This document shows, in pieces, positions 26,206 through 32,941 of a stretch of DNA of 64,000 nucleotides (its first letter is position 1; each line of letters opens with the position of its first letter). The notes beneath the pieces were generated by a model that worked only from the letters and a program-made list of their open reading frames with translations, was not told where the DNA came from and ran no database searches. The stretch is taken from positions 1 through 64,000 of the forward strand of contig CAWDOA010000015.1 in the NCBI GenBank assembly GCA_963803875.1, written 5' to 3'. This DNA comes from JABDIY01 sp963803875 (GTDB lineage Bacteria; Actinomycetota; Acidimicrobiia; Acidimicrobiales; SZUA-35). A program made the translations under genes and the position numbers.

Positions 26206-26460
26206 ATGTCGACGTCGAAGACGACTACGACCTTGCGGGTTCCCAGCGAGCTAAGGGACGAGATTGCCCGGATCGCTGAGCAACGAGGCACGACGATGCT
26301 CGAGGTCGTCACCGACGCGGTGCATCGGCTTGGTCGTGATGAGTGGTGGTCCTCGGTTCGAGATGCGCTCGACGGGCTGAGTCCTTCAGAGGTAGCCGAC
26401 TATCAGACCGAGAGTGAGCCGATGGGAGCTGCGTCGGCGGATGGTTTGGATGAGCGCTGA
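26206..26460 (+). CDS. ribbon-helix-helix antitoxin (segment 3)
   Basis: 84 residues; TTTLRVPSELRDEIARIAEQRGTTMLEVVTDAVHRL is the RHH DNA-binding half and the acidic C-terminus would bind the toxin. The toxin gene begins inside its last codons. Together with the toxin it fills essentially the whole of the 1-kb segment 3. Unrelated in sequence to the antitoxin of segment 2. Confidence 0.88.
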   Translation: MSTSKTTTTLRVPSELRDEIARIAEQRGTTMLEVVTDAVHRLGRDEWWSSVRDALDGLSPSEVADYQTESEPMGAASADGLDER

Positions 26461-26806
26461 GGGGCGGTTCGTTCGGGGTGACGTCTGGTCGGTCGATTTC
26501 GGGGCTGATCCCGAGGATCCTGAGCAGGCGTTCCGTCGTCCAGCACTGATTGTTTCTGATGACCGGTTGCACCATCCGAATCTGAGGATGGTGATTGTAG
26601 TTCCAGGGACGGCGACGATTCGGCCGTTGCCGTTGCATGTCGTTGTGGAACCCGACGATGACTCGGGTCTGATCGTGCCGACGGCGTTTCAGGCTGAGCA
26701 GGTTCGTGCGGTGTCGATCGCTCGTCTGGTAGACCGACTTGGTCGCCTCGATCCGGTGAGCAGACACGCGATAGACGAGATCCTACGAAACGTTCTCAGT
26801 CTGTAG
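26450..26806 (+). CDS. MazF-family toxin (segment 3)
   Basis: 118 residues with the MazF pattern: FVRGDVWSVDFGADPEDPEQAFRRPALIVSDD (GDvw.vdf...g.E....RPalvvs), VIVVPGTATIRP and AEQVRAVSIARLVDRLGRL, the conserved 'eQirtvd..Rl' strand. It is a likely sequence-specific mRNA interferase. ATG 26450 overlaps the antitoxin stop by 11 bases; ATG 26438 is the alternative. No other gene is in this segment. Confidence 0.9.
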   Translation: MSAEGRFVRGDVWSVDFGADPEDPEQAFRRPALIVSDDRLHHPNLRMVIVVPGTATIRPLPLHVVVEPDDDSGLIVPTAFQAEQVRAVSIARLVDRLGRLDPVSRHAIDEILRNVLSL

Positions 26807-26814
26807 TCGAAGAC

Positions 26815-27078
26815 TCTGTCCCTAGGTCTGTCCCTAGAAACCGGTTGCACGGGGTGCTATTCAACGGCACGAGCTAGACCCCGAAACCGAGAAGTCCCTG
26901 CGCAGCGGCACGGAATCTCACTGGCTGGACGCTGGCGAAGGACCTACGACATCTTCGAAGGCACCGAACAGATCCAACAGCTCGTGGTAGCTCGGGCGAT
27001 CTCGGGGCTCCGAATCGAGTAGTTTCCCCAGCTCAGAGTATTGAACGGGAGGTGGCCAGGCCACCTCCCGTTTCGCGC
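26815..27078 (+). repeat. attachment repeat copy D (no right arm motifs)
   Basis: Left motifs (CTGTCCCTAGGTCTGTCCCTAG), left flank, core at 26944 (one synonymous change, GAG to GAA), an ACAD 3' end with no nonsense codon and the hairpin. After the hairpin the sequence departs at 27079: there are no TCCCTAG motifs. Its 3' untranslated part (TTTCCCCAGCTC...TTGAACGGGAGGTGGCCA) is the copy A type rather than the B/C type. A junction with only left arms is what an attR with displaced native gene end should look like. Confidence 0.8.
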
Positions 27079-27159
27079 CTGATGGCCGGTGGTGTGGACA
27101 TCGACTTGTTCGCGTACGAGGACGCGTCGCCATAGCTTCGACGACCGTGGTCTGACGAT

Positions 27160-27360
27160 GGACATCGCTGTGGCGGGGGCACAGAGCCCGCGGAGTAGCG
27201 GAGACTGACGGCGTTCTCACCGAGACCACCGCCGGGGACCCGTCGACGTTGGGTGCGTCCTGCATCGAGCGGGGAGCGACGATCGGCTACAACCCGGCGG
27301 CGAGAAAGAAAGCTGTCGCCGATGCAATGACCTTCCTCCGCTCGATCTTCGGAGAGTAAC
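27160..27360 (+). pseudogene. C-terminal fragment of an unidentified enzyme
   Basis: A frame without a start ends RGATIGYNPAARKKAVADAM then TFLRSIFGE and a TAA at about 27357. The pattern (Y.P.A...A...A..FLR..) resembles dienelactone-hydrolase C-termini, but the identification is weak. Treat as remnant coding sequence. Confidence 0.3.
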
Positions 27361-27404
27361 GGCCTGCCGCCGGCTTGTGGGTGCCTGCCCCAACGGCCAG
27401 GTCA

Positions 27405-27650
27405 CATTCTCCCGTTTTAGCGAGCACAACCTGACCGACGCGTTGTCGATCGAGGTGTCGTTCCGTGCAGTGATCACCGACGACGTCGAGCTGCTGCGTT
27501 GGAACACGATGCCCGAGTTCGTCTCGGCGCCTGATGATGTCCGGGTGGAGGGTGTTGCGACGGGGTCCGCCGCGCTTTTCATGGGTATCGCTCCCGCCGA
27601 TGAGGTTGCGGTTTACCGCGACGGCGTCGTCCACGATGAGATCACCGATC
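27405..27650 (+). pseudogene. broken relative of the two-TM protein (segment 4)
   Basis: About 80 residues similar to the middle of the 23345-24157 protein: EHNLTDALSIEVSFRAVI, LLRWNTMPEFVSAPDDVRVE and FMGIAPADEVAVYRDGVVHD. It begins in CATTCTCCCGTTTTAGCGAG, equivalent to the copy 1 sequence but one base shorter, and lacks both membrane helices; after HDEITD it runs into unrelated sequence. Divergence at many third positions shows this is an old homologue, not part of the recent 0.55-kb duplication. Confidence 0.75.
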
Positions 27651-28018
27651 CCCCTCAAGGCCGACACGCGATACGTACTTGCCAACACCTTCCCAACCGA
27701 TGGATGGATTGGCCACTGGGGCGCACTCATCGAGGTTCACTAGACGCCCAACACCCATGACGCGGAAAACGGGCGTCGTGGTTCGTGCGCCGGTGCTGTC
27801 TTCTGATCGTCGGCAATGGCGACGCTGCAGCGAGAGACCCGGTCACCTCATACTGCGCACCGGGTCGAATCGCTAGTGCGTACTAGAGGATCCTGTCCGT
27901 CGGTCGCTCTAGGCATGCTCACTGGCGACTGAGGCGGTGAGTTAAGGGTGTGGCTGGTCTGGTCGATGGAAGGTAACTGCGCTGCAGCACTCGACAAGAA
28001 CGGTAGGAGGCGCGAGAC
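27651..28018. other. no gene seen upstream of the dioxygenase gene
   Basis: About 370 bases with no convincing gene. The end of the stretch supplies the TAGGAGG ribosome-binding site of the next gene. Confidence 0.4.
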
Positions 28019-28915
28019 GTGGTACACGAACTGAAACGCGGCCGGCCGAAGATCGGTCGAAGCGTCGCTGCCGCATTGCGTGCTGACGGCTTTGTCGTCG
28101 TCAAGGACTTCTTCTCAGAGGACGAGACAGAACAAATTCGCAACGCCATCCTTTCCAACGGCACCAGACGCCGCGATCTACTCTCGGTTCCCGGCCTGGA
28201 ATGGCTGGTCACATGCGACGGGGTCGTTGAACTGGCCGAGGAACTCCTCGGAAGTCCTCCCGTCTACTTCTTTGAGAGCGCATGCACCGTCGGCTTCCTT
28301 GCTCGCGGCTGGCACAAGGACAGCCGACTCGAAGATAGATATTCCTACGGAGGCCCCGACTGGAAACAGTCGCCGTACCCACTTCTCAAGTTCGGCGTCT
28401 ACCCCCAGGACCATCTTGAGCACAGCGCCGGTCTCGCCGTTCGAAAAGGCTCCCACCTAGCGCCGAAGTCGCGCAGGTTGTGGAAATCGAGTCTGGAAAC
28501 TGTCGGGCGGTTCCTGCATCAACTTACGAAAAAGCACACGTTCCTGTACTTGCACATGGCCAGTGATGGGGCCCCGGTCCACGTGGACAGTACTCATCGT
28601 GATCTCATCGTTTGGTATCTCACAACTACTCACGCGGGCGCATCCATGCGCCCACGATTCAACCCGGACCGCAAGCTGCCACCGATCGTCGAGCGTCTAC
28701 TGCCCGATCGTATGTTCTTGCCATACTCCCGGGACCGCTGCGTCGCACTCTGGGCATACTCAGACATGTCCGGCTGTGCCGTCGCATACCAAGAGTACGT
28801 GTCCGAGTGCGACTGGTACCAGGAGATAGTTGAGAACTCAGACCTGCGGATTCCAAACACCAGTAACAACCTGACTGTCAAGGCGCTGACAAACGAACCG
28901 CCTCGGGCTTGGTGA
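28019..28915 (+). CDS. phytanoyl-CoA dioxygenase (PhyH)-like Fe(II)/2-oxoglutarate enzyme
   Basis: A 298-residue cupin-fold dioxygenase. DGFVVVKDFFSEDETEQIRNAI is the usual N-terminal block; the iron triad is visible as H99-K-D101 in GWHKDSR and H205 in TTTHAGASMRPR, with an Arg nearby to bind 2-oxoglutarate. VRKGSHLAP fits the family's 'v.pGSH' strand. Hydroxylation of a lipid or small natural product is likely; the substrate is unknown. GTG 28019 has a strong TAGGAGG site eight bases upstream. It is the only intact enzyme gene in segment 4 and seems to be the real cargo. Confidence 0.8.
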   Translation: MVHELKRGRPKIGRSVAAALRADGFVVVKDFFSEDETEQIRNAILSNGTRRRDLLSVPGLEWLVTCDGVVELAEELLGSPPVYFFESACTVGFLARGWHKDSRLEDRYSYGGPDWKQSPYPLLKFGVYPQDHLEHSAGLAVRKGSHLAPKSRRLWKSSLETVGRFLHQLTKKHTFLYLHMASDGAPVHVDSTHRDLIVWYLTTTHAGASMRPRFNPDRKLPPIVERLLPDRMFLPYSRDRCVALWAYSDMSGCAVAYQEYVSECDWYQEIVENSDLRIPNTSNNLTVKALTNEPPRAW

Positions 28916-29101
28916 CCTCTCCGGTCATGGGGAGCCTCGGCGACACTGGCCAACAAGATGTGTGAAACCAGGGTCCGGTGACCTGGGGTTGCCCGTTACG
29001 AAGCGACCAGGTCATCGCTCCCGGTGGCGCACGTGCACTTGGGTCGAACTCGCCCGCCGACACATTCGCTGGTCGAGCCGAGCAATCGATTTCGCCTTCA
29101 C
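28916..29101. other. no gene seen after the dioxygenase gene
   Basis: Short spacer of about 185 bases; nothing recognisable. Confidence 0.4.
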
Positions 29102-29263
29102 CTACTCGGTGCGATGCGTTCCCAGTCGATGTTGCTCGAGAGATCGGGATCGAAAAGCGGATCGTTGGAGAGGATCCAGTCGCCCGTTCCGGTTGACCAC
29201 ACCTCACCGAACCCGCGCCTCTCAGCCGAAGCCAAAGTCGAGTGCGCTGACAATGACCCGTGG
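29102..29263 (-). pseudogene. C-terminal fragment of an unidentified protein
   Basis: About 53 residues without a start, ending GTGDWILSNDPLFDPDLSSN then IDWERIAPSR and TAG. The composition is that of a genuine protein C-terminus, but I do not recognise the family. Low confidence. Confidence 0.3.
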
Positions 29264-29299
29264 TCGGGTCAGCTGTTCTCGTTGGCGCCTGCTTGACCC

Positions 29300-29463
29300 G
29301 GGCTGCGTCGCAGGGCTTGGCCATTACCACCGGAGTCTTCAGGCCGCCCTCAAAGTCCGAGGCGACGCGAGATGGTGCTCCGCCGATCGACTTGATCGAC
29401 GGTGAGGAGTCTTGCGACCTCCTGAACCTCCTTCTTCGATGCCGTCTAAGGCGATTGATCTGT
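29300..29463 (+). pseudogene. Mrr-like restriction endonuclease C-terminal fragment
   Basis: The frame reads GLAITTGVF, then KSEATRDGAPPIDLIDGEES and CDLLNLL. This matches the end of Mrr_cat domains (FITTg.Fs..A...a...g..i.LIDGeeL..Ll), which cut modified DNA. No N-terminal part, no catalytic D-ExK region and no start are present. It suggests that a defence gene once sat in this segment. Confidence 0.5.
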
Positions 29464-29763
29464 CCCTAGTTTTGTCCCTAGAAACCGGCCACACAGGATG
29501 TCATTCAGCGTCACGAGCTAGATGTCGATGCAGAGAAGTCCCTGTTCAGCGGCACGGAATGTCACCAGCTGAACACTCGTGAAGGACCTACGACATCTTC
29601 GAAGGCACCGAGCAGATCCGACAGCTCGTCGTTTCCCGGGCCATCTCGGGACTCCGTATCGAGTAGTTCTTCCAGCTCAAAGCATCGAACGGGAGGTGGT
29701 CAAACCACCTCCCGTTTCGCATCCCGATCCATCTCCTGGTCAAACCTGTCCCTAGTTGTCCCA
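29459..29763 (+). repeat. attachment repeat copy E
   Basis: Complete copy: left motifs (TGTCCCTAGTTTTGTCCCTAG), left flank, core at 29588, ACAD 3' end with one missense change (CAA to CGA, Gln to Arg) and otherwise synonymous changes, hairpin with GGTGGT-CAA-ACCACC (compensated relative to copy A), right motifs TGTCCCTAGTTGTCCCATG. The ATG immediately after is where the duplicated 0.55-kb block begins. Confidence 0.85.
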
Positions 29764-30306
29764 TGATGAGGTGGTAGAGGATGCGATAGATGTGACACAA
29801 GAGAGGGTGGCGGCATCGCCCCTGGTCAACACCTACGCGCCGATTTCCGAGCCCCCCAAGGCTCTGCGGACTTAGAGGTCACTCGTTTCCAGCGCATCAA
29901 TGCACGCAACAATCCTCTCGGGAAACCACGAACTTGCTGTCGGGTGCCAGCGCAGATGGACAGTCACGCTGGCCTCTCTTCCTTCACTGACGTAGTAGGT
30001 CCTCGTGACATCATCGGATTGTGGACTCTTGACATAACCATCGGCAGGTAGCCGTTCTTGCGCGATGGCGAATTGCAGCGCCTCCTCCGCTGTCATGGGA
30101 CTGTCTGCTAGTTCAATGAGGTCAGGGGCGTAATCGGAGTCCTTTCGCTCACAGGACTCGTCTTGCCGAACATCGCCGAAACCGGCATCAGAAAGGTCAC
30201 TTGTACACGCAGTGATCAGGAACAAGAACAGAACGGCTACCACTCGCGGCAACACCGAAGTCCTCAATTCTCGTATGTGCTTGGATTTCGGCTGGTAGTA
30301 GACAAC
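29763..30306. repeat. duplicated block, segment 5 copy
   Basis: Near-identical to 24557-25105. Its left edge coincides with the right end of repeat copy E and its right edge (GGCTGGTAGTAGACAAC) cuts into a vapC reading frame, so the block replaced the rest of that toxin gene. The high identity, compared with the diverged att copies, shows it is a recent event. Confidence 0.85.
29872..30276 (-). pseudogene. lipoprotein copy 2, start codon lost
   Basis: Almost identical to the lipoprotein at 24671-25075 (one Gln to Glu change seen in VRQDES). The ATG equivalent to the copy 1 start is ATA here, so translation would have to begin at a nearby TTG or GTG, shortening the signal peptide. It probably is not made, or only weakly. 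Confidence 0.7.
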
Positions 30307-30371
30307 ATCTGTCGGTCGTTGCGGTCGAGGGCGATGAGTGCGCCGGTATCGAAAACGATTCCAGCGGTCAC
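30307..30371 (-). pseudogene. VapC PIN-domain toxin, N-terminal stub
   Basis: GTG at 30371 overlaps the antitoxin stop (GTGA) and the frame reads VTAGIVFDTGALIALDRNDR, the typical PIN start with the first catalytic Asp in FDTGAL. After about 21 residues the frame enters the duplicated lipoprotein block, so the toxin is destroyed. Confidence 0.7.
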
Positions 30372-30612
30372 GACTCGATGCGAGAGCGGGCGATGGCGAG
30401 TTCGTCTTCGGAGAACTGACCGTGCTGGGTTTCCAATCGGTGAGGACGTCGCGTAGCCCGCGACTGGCGAGCCGGCGGCGTGCTGCGTCGGCGAGCCAGG
30501 CAGACAGGTTCTGTGCGTCCGCCTCGGCGGCTTCGCGTACGGCTTCGGCCAGCTCAGCTTCTAGGGAGACGGTTACACGCTCGACAGCCAAGTCAAATTC
30601 ATACTTGTTCAT
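30368..30612 (-). pseudogene. VapB-type antitoxin with one frameshift (segment 5)
   Basis: ATG 30612 opens MNKYEFDLAVERVTVSLEAE, then EAVREAAEADAQNLSAWLADAARRRL, a ribbon-helix-helix antitoxin. Near 30431 one base is missing (GATTGGAAACC): after LTDW the correct continuation ETQHGQFSEDELAIARSRIE lies in the next frame and ends in TGA at 30368. Its partner vapC is truncated. With the toxin gone the frameshift would be neutral. Confidence 0.65.
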
Positions 30613-30631
30613 ACTCTGCGCCGCAAAACCA

Positions 30632-30677
30632 AATCCGCAGGATTCGGTGCCCTTGAGGGCACCCGGGGCTGCGGATT
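30632..30677. promoter_or_regulatory. 46-base interrupted palindrome upstream of vapB
   Basis: AATCCGCAG (30632-30640) pairs with CTGCGGATT (30669-30677), and nested inside is GGTGCCC-TTGA-GGGCACC (30646-30663). It lies 20 bases before the antitoxin start, so it may be the operator of the vapBC operon; a terminator for rightward transcription is the alternative. Confidence 0.5.
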
Positions 30678-30788
30678 GCGACACCGTCGGCTTTCGGAGA
30701 TCGGCTCGCCCTAGCATCGGTCCATGTTTCGCTGGTCTCGTCGTACGCCGCCGAGCCGAGCTGCGAGGAGCAGGAGATGTAGATCTAT

Positions 30789-30861
30789 TCAGCAACCGTC
30801 GTGACCGCGGACAAGGCACTCGCCAGCTATGACGTCGAGCAATTCGATGCACGGAGTTGAA
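30789..30861 (+). pseudogene. VapC-like C-terminal fragment
   Basis: A frame reading ATVVTADKALASYDVEQFDA then RS and TGA. 'TADkaLa.Y' is the common last block of PIN toxins, containing the fourth acidic residue. It is on the opposite strand to the vapC stub, so it derives from a different toxin gene. About 24 residues only. Confidence 0.45.
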
Positions 30862-30986
30862 CGGCAACGGTGTCGTGTTGCTGATGGTGTGCTAACGGCA
30901 TCAGGCGTCGTCGGAAGGTTTGAGGCGGTAGGGAGCGGTGTGGGCGGTTGCTGGATGTCTGACTGCGAAGTGAAGTGTGCCCAGTT

Positions 30987-31104
30987 CTGTCCCTAGAAAT
31001 CGATTACATGGGGCGTCATCCGACGGCACGAGCTAGAGGTGGTCAATCCACCTCTCTTTTCGCGTCCCGAGCCACCTCCTGGTCAAATCTGTCCCCGGTC
31101 GTCA
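30987..31104 (+). repeat. attachment repeat copy F (truncated)
   Basis: One clear left motif (TGTCCCTAG), the first part of the left flank (AAATCGATTACATGGGGCGT ... GACGGCACGAGCTAGA), then directly the hairpin (AGAGGTGG / CCACCTCT) and CCTCCTGGTCAAATCTGTCC. The core and ACAD codons have been deleted, and the right motifs are degenerate. It is the most decayed clear copy and the one farthest from the ACAD gene but one. Confidence 0.75.
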
Positions 31105-31113
31105 CAGTTAGTG

Positions 31114-32655
31114 TTACAACCCAACCACATCAAAGAACGCATCCTCGCCGGGAGAGTTGAACGTGTCGCGAATGTGGCCCGGCACTGGGTAGCTGTAGAA
31201 GAGGGTGTCCATGCCCACGAACGCTCGGCGAATGTCGCCGTAGACCATTGCGTCAACGCCATCATCGAAGGCGATCTGAGTTTCGGTGCCGACCTCGGTA
31301 GCGGTGTAACCCACGTCGAGGTAGTAACGCATTTCGGATGCGTACGTGACTTTGCCCGTCTCCGCCTTCAGATCAGCGAGAGCGTGAGTGGCTGTAACGT
31401 CACCCCACCCTGTCTGCGGTGACAGAAACTCGTTCCATGATTCGTTCTTGAATCTGTTGTAGTCGCCGCCAGTGTGATACGTGGTCGGCTGGCCGTTGTC
31501 GGCGGTTCGTAGCCCTTCCCTCATGTTGACCCAAACTTGGGCCGAGTCGCAACCGTTGATGTCGTCGCCGCCGAAAACCCAATAGGCGATAGCCGGGTGC
31601 GTGCCCAAGCCTTCGGCGACGCTTTGGCCATAGGCGTAGGCGTTGTTTTCGTCGATAATTGGGTTCCGGGTGGGGTTGTCGTCGGTCTGCCCACAATTAC
31701 CGCCAGCGTTGACCGACCGGACATTGTTGGATGTCCAAGCGACAATGGGGTTGAGTTCCAGTCCGTACTGTTGCGCCTTGTCCAAATACGCTTTGATATG
31801 GTCGATGTGGCCGGTCGTTAGTTGGACATTGTCGCCTACTTGTTCAGCTACCAAGTTGCCACCGCTGTCTATGACCGACAATGCGCTGTTGGCGTTTGCA
31901 CCACCGACCTGATAGCCGATCGGGAGGATTGAGGCCCAAACCCCGGCGTAGCCCTTGTCGCGGAGGTAGCCAAAGTACTCGTCAACGTCTGATAGCGGCA
32001 GCCCCTGGAATAGCTCCCAGGCGGTGTCGTAGACCGGCAGTTTGACTTTTTGGGTGTTGATATTTGCCTCGAATTCGACGTTTGTGTTGCCGGCTGCTGA
32101 GCTGTCAGCAGCTTCGTTGGTGGTTTCGCCGCTGGGACTGGCATCTTCGGCTGCGATGTCGATATCGGGCGGTGGGCTATCGGCAGCTTCGTTGGTGGTT
32201 TCGCCGCTGGGACTGGCATCTTCGGCTGCGATGTCGATGCGGGGCGGCGGGCTATCGGCAGCTTCGTTGGTGGTTTCGCCGCTGGGACTGGCATCTTCGG
32301 CTGCGATGTCGATACCGGGCGGTGGGCTATCGGCAGCTTCGTTGGTGGTTTCGCCGCTGAGACTGGCATCTTCGGCTGCGATGTCGATGCGGGGCGGCGG
32401 GCTCTCGGCAGCTTCGTTGGTGGTTTCGCCGCTGAGACTGGCATCTTCAGCCACGAAGCCAATACCGGCCGGCGGGCTATCAGCAACTCGATTGCTGGCA
32501 CCGCCGCCGAGACTGGCATCTTCAGCCGCAAAACCAACATCGGATTGAGGGGCGGGAACCACATAAACCAGCGCAATGGCTAGTAGGGCAAGAAGCAGCG
32601 CAACCCCACTTAGCTGTGTTGAGCCGTGGTTGTTGGATTGTTGCTTGTTGGACAT
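31114..32655 (-). CDS. membrane-anchored glycoside-hydrolase-like protein with tandem repeats
   Basis: 513 residues: an N-terminal membrane anchor (GVALLLALLAIALVYVVPAP), then about 150 residues of tandem 25-residue repeats built on AEDASPSGETTNEAADSPPP, then a catalytic-type domain of about 330 residues. The latter (LPVYDTAWELFQGLPLSDVD, YGLELNPIVAWTSNN, THPAIAYWVFGGDDINGCD) follows the TIM-barrel pattern of DUF4038/apiosidase-like (GH140-related) enzymes, so it may cleave a plant or algal polysaccharide side chain; that is inference. ATG 32655 is the real start. It lies within the last segment of the island, beyond repeat F. Confidence 0.7.
   Translation of the reverse strand: MSNKQQSNNHGSTQLSGVALLLALLAIALVYVVPAPQSDVGFAAEDASLGGGASNRVADSPPAGIGFVAEDASLSGETTNEAAESPPPRIDIAAEDASLSGETTNEAADSPPPGIDIAAEDASPSGETTNEAADSPPPRIDIAAEDASPSGETTNEAADSPPPDIDIAAEDASPSGETTNEAADSSAAGNTNVEFEANINTQKVKLPVYDTAWELFQGLPLSDVDEYFGYLRDKGYAGVWASILPIGYQVGGANANSALSVIDSGGNLVAEQVGDNVQLTTGHIDHIKAYLDKAQQYGLELNPIVAWTSNNVRSVNAGGNCGQTDDNPTRNPIIDENNAYAYGQSVAEGLGTHPAIAYWVFGGDDINGCDSAQVWVNMREGLRTADNGQPTTYHTGGDYNRFKNESWNEFLSPQTGWGDVTATHALADLKAETGKVTYASEMRYYLDVGYTATEVGTETQIAFDDGVDAMVYGDIRRAFVGMDTLFYSYPVPGHIRDTFNSPGEDAFFDVVGL
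32111..32500 (-). repeat. 75-bp coding tandem repeats
   Basis: Five to six copies of a 75-base unit (GCTTCGTTGGTGGTTTCGCC recurs at 32111, 32186, 32261 and so on). Units differ mainly at two positions (CTGGGA or CTGAGA; ATATCG, ATGCGG or ATACCG), in an alternating pattern that suggests growth by duplication of pairs. Encodes the acidic linker of the surface protein. Confidence 0.9.
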
Positions 32656-32838
32656 CAATCTACTTTTTCGAAGTCAGGCATGAACTCAGAATGTCGGCCA
32701 GGTTCGCGAGGTACTTGACCTGATTCTTGGTCTCGCGGGGTGAGATGTGGGGTGTCGTCTTGCCAATGGTCTGCCAAAGGCATCTGCTGTCTGCGCGCCA
32801 AGGTGCGGGCATCCAGCCGCTTGTCAAACTTGTCCCTA
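32656..32838. other. spacer with possible vestigial repeat copy G at its end
   Basis: No gene seen. The last 20 bases (TGTCAAACTTGTCCCTAACT) resemble the right end of the attachment repeats (GGTCAAACCTGTCCCTAGTT). If it is a remnant, the island ends here, about 12.5 kb from the ACAD stop. No core or hairpin precedes it, so this is tentative. Confidence 0.35.
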
Positions 32839-32883
32839 ACTGGCGATCGAAGTTCCCGCTCCACGGGCATCTTGATCGCCAGT
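32839..32883. repeat. palindromic repeat, copy 1
   Basis: ACTGGCGATC ... GATCGCCAGT with nested CCCG/CGGG and the internal sequence GAAGTTCCCGCTCCACGGGC. The same element is at 33931-33981. The two copies bracket the SMP-30-like gene. A REP- or MITE-like element is possible. Confidence 0.8.
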
Positions 32884-32941
32884 CTGAGGAACCGATGGCA
32901 CGTTGCCTTGGCCGGGTACGGCGGTTCGCTAGGTTGGTCCG

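Noticed and set aside
30868..30986. A further gene between the VapC tail and repeat F
   Set aside because: No start with a convincing frame; composition looks non-coding.
20230..31104. The repeated units as a CRISPR array
   Set aside because: Repeats are about 180-310 bases long, spaced by 1-3 kb and hold coding sequence; no cas genes are present.
20230..32838. A classical integron
   Set aside because: The recombinase has an arm-binding N-terminus and lacks the IntI-specific extra helix as far as can be seen; the repeats are not attC-like folded sites and no attI is present.
20432..32838. A prophage
   Set aside because: Apart from the integrase and a broken xis there are no capsid, terminase, portal, tail or replication genes.
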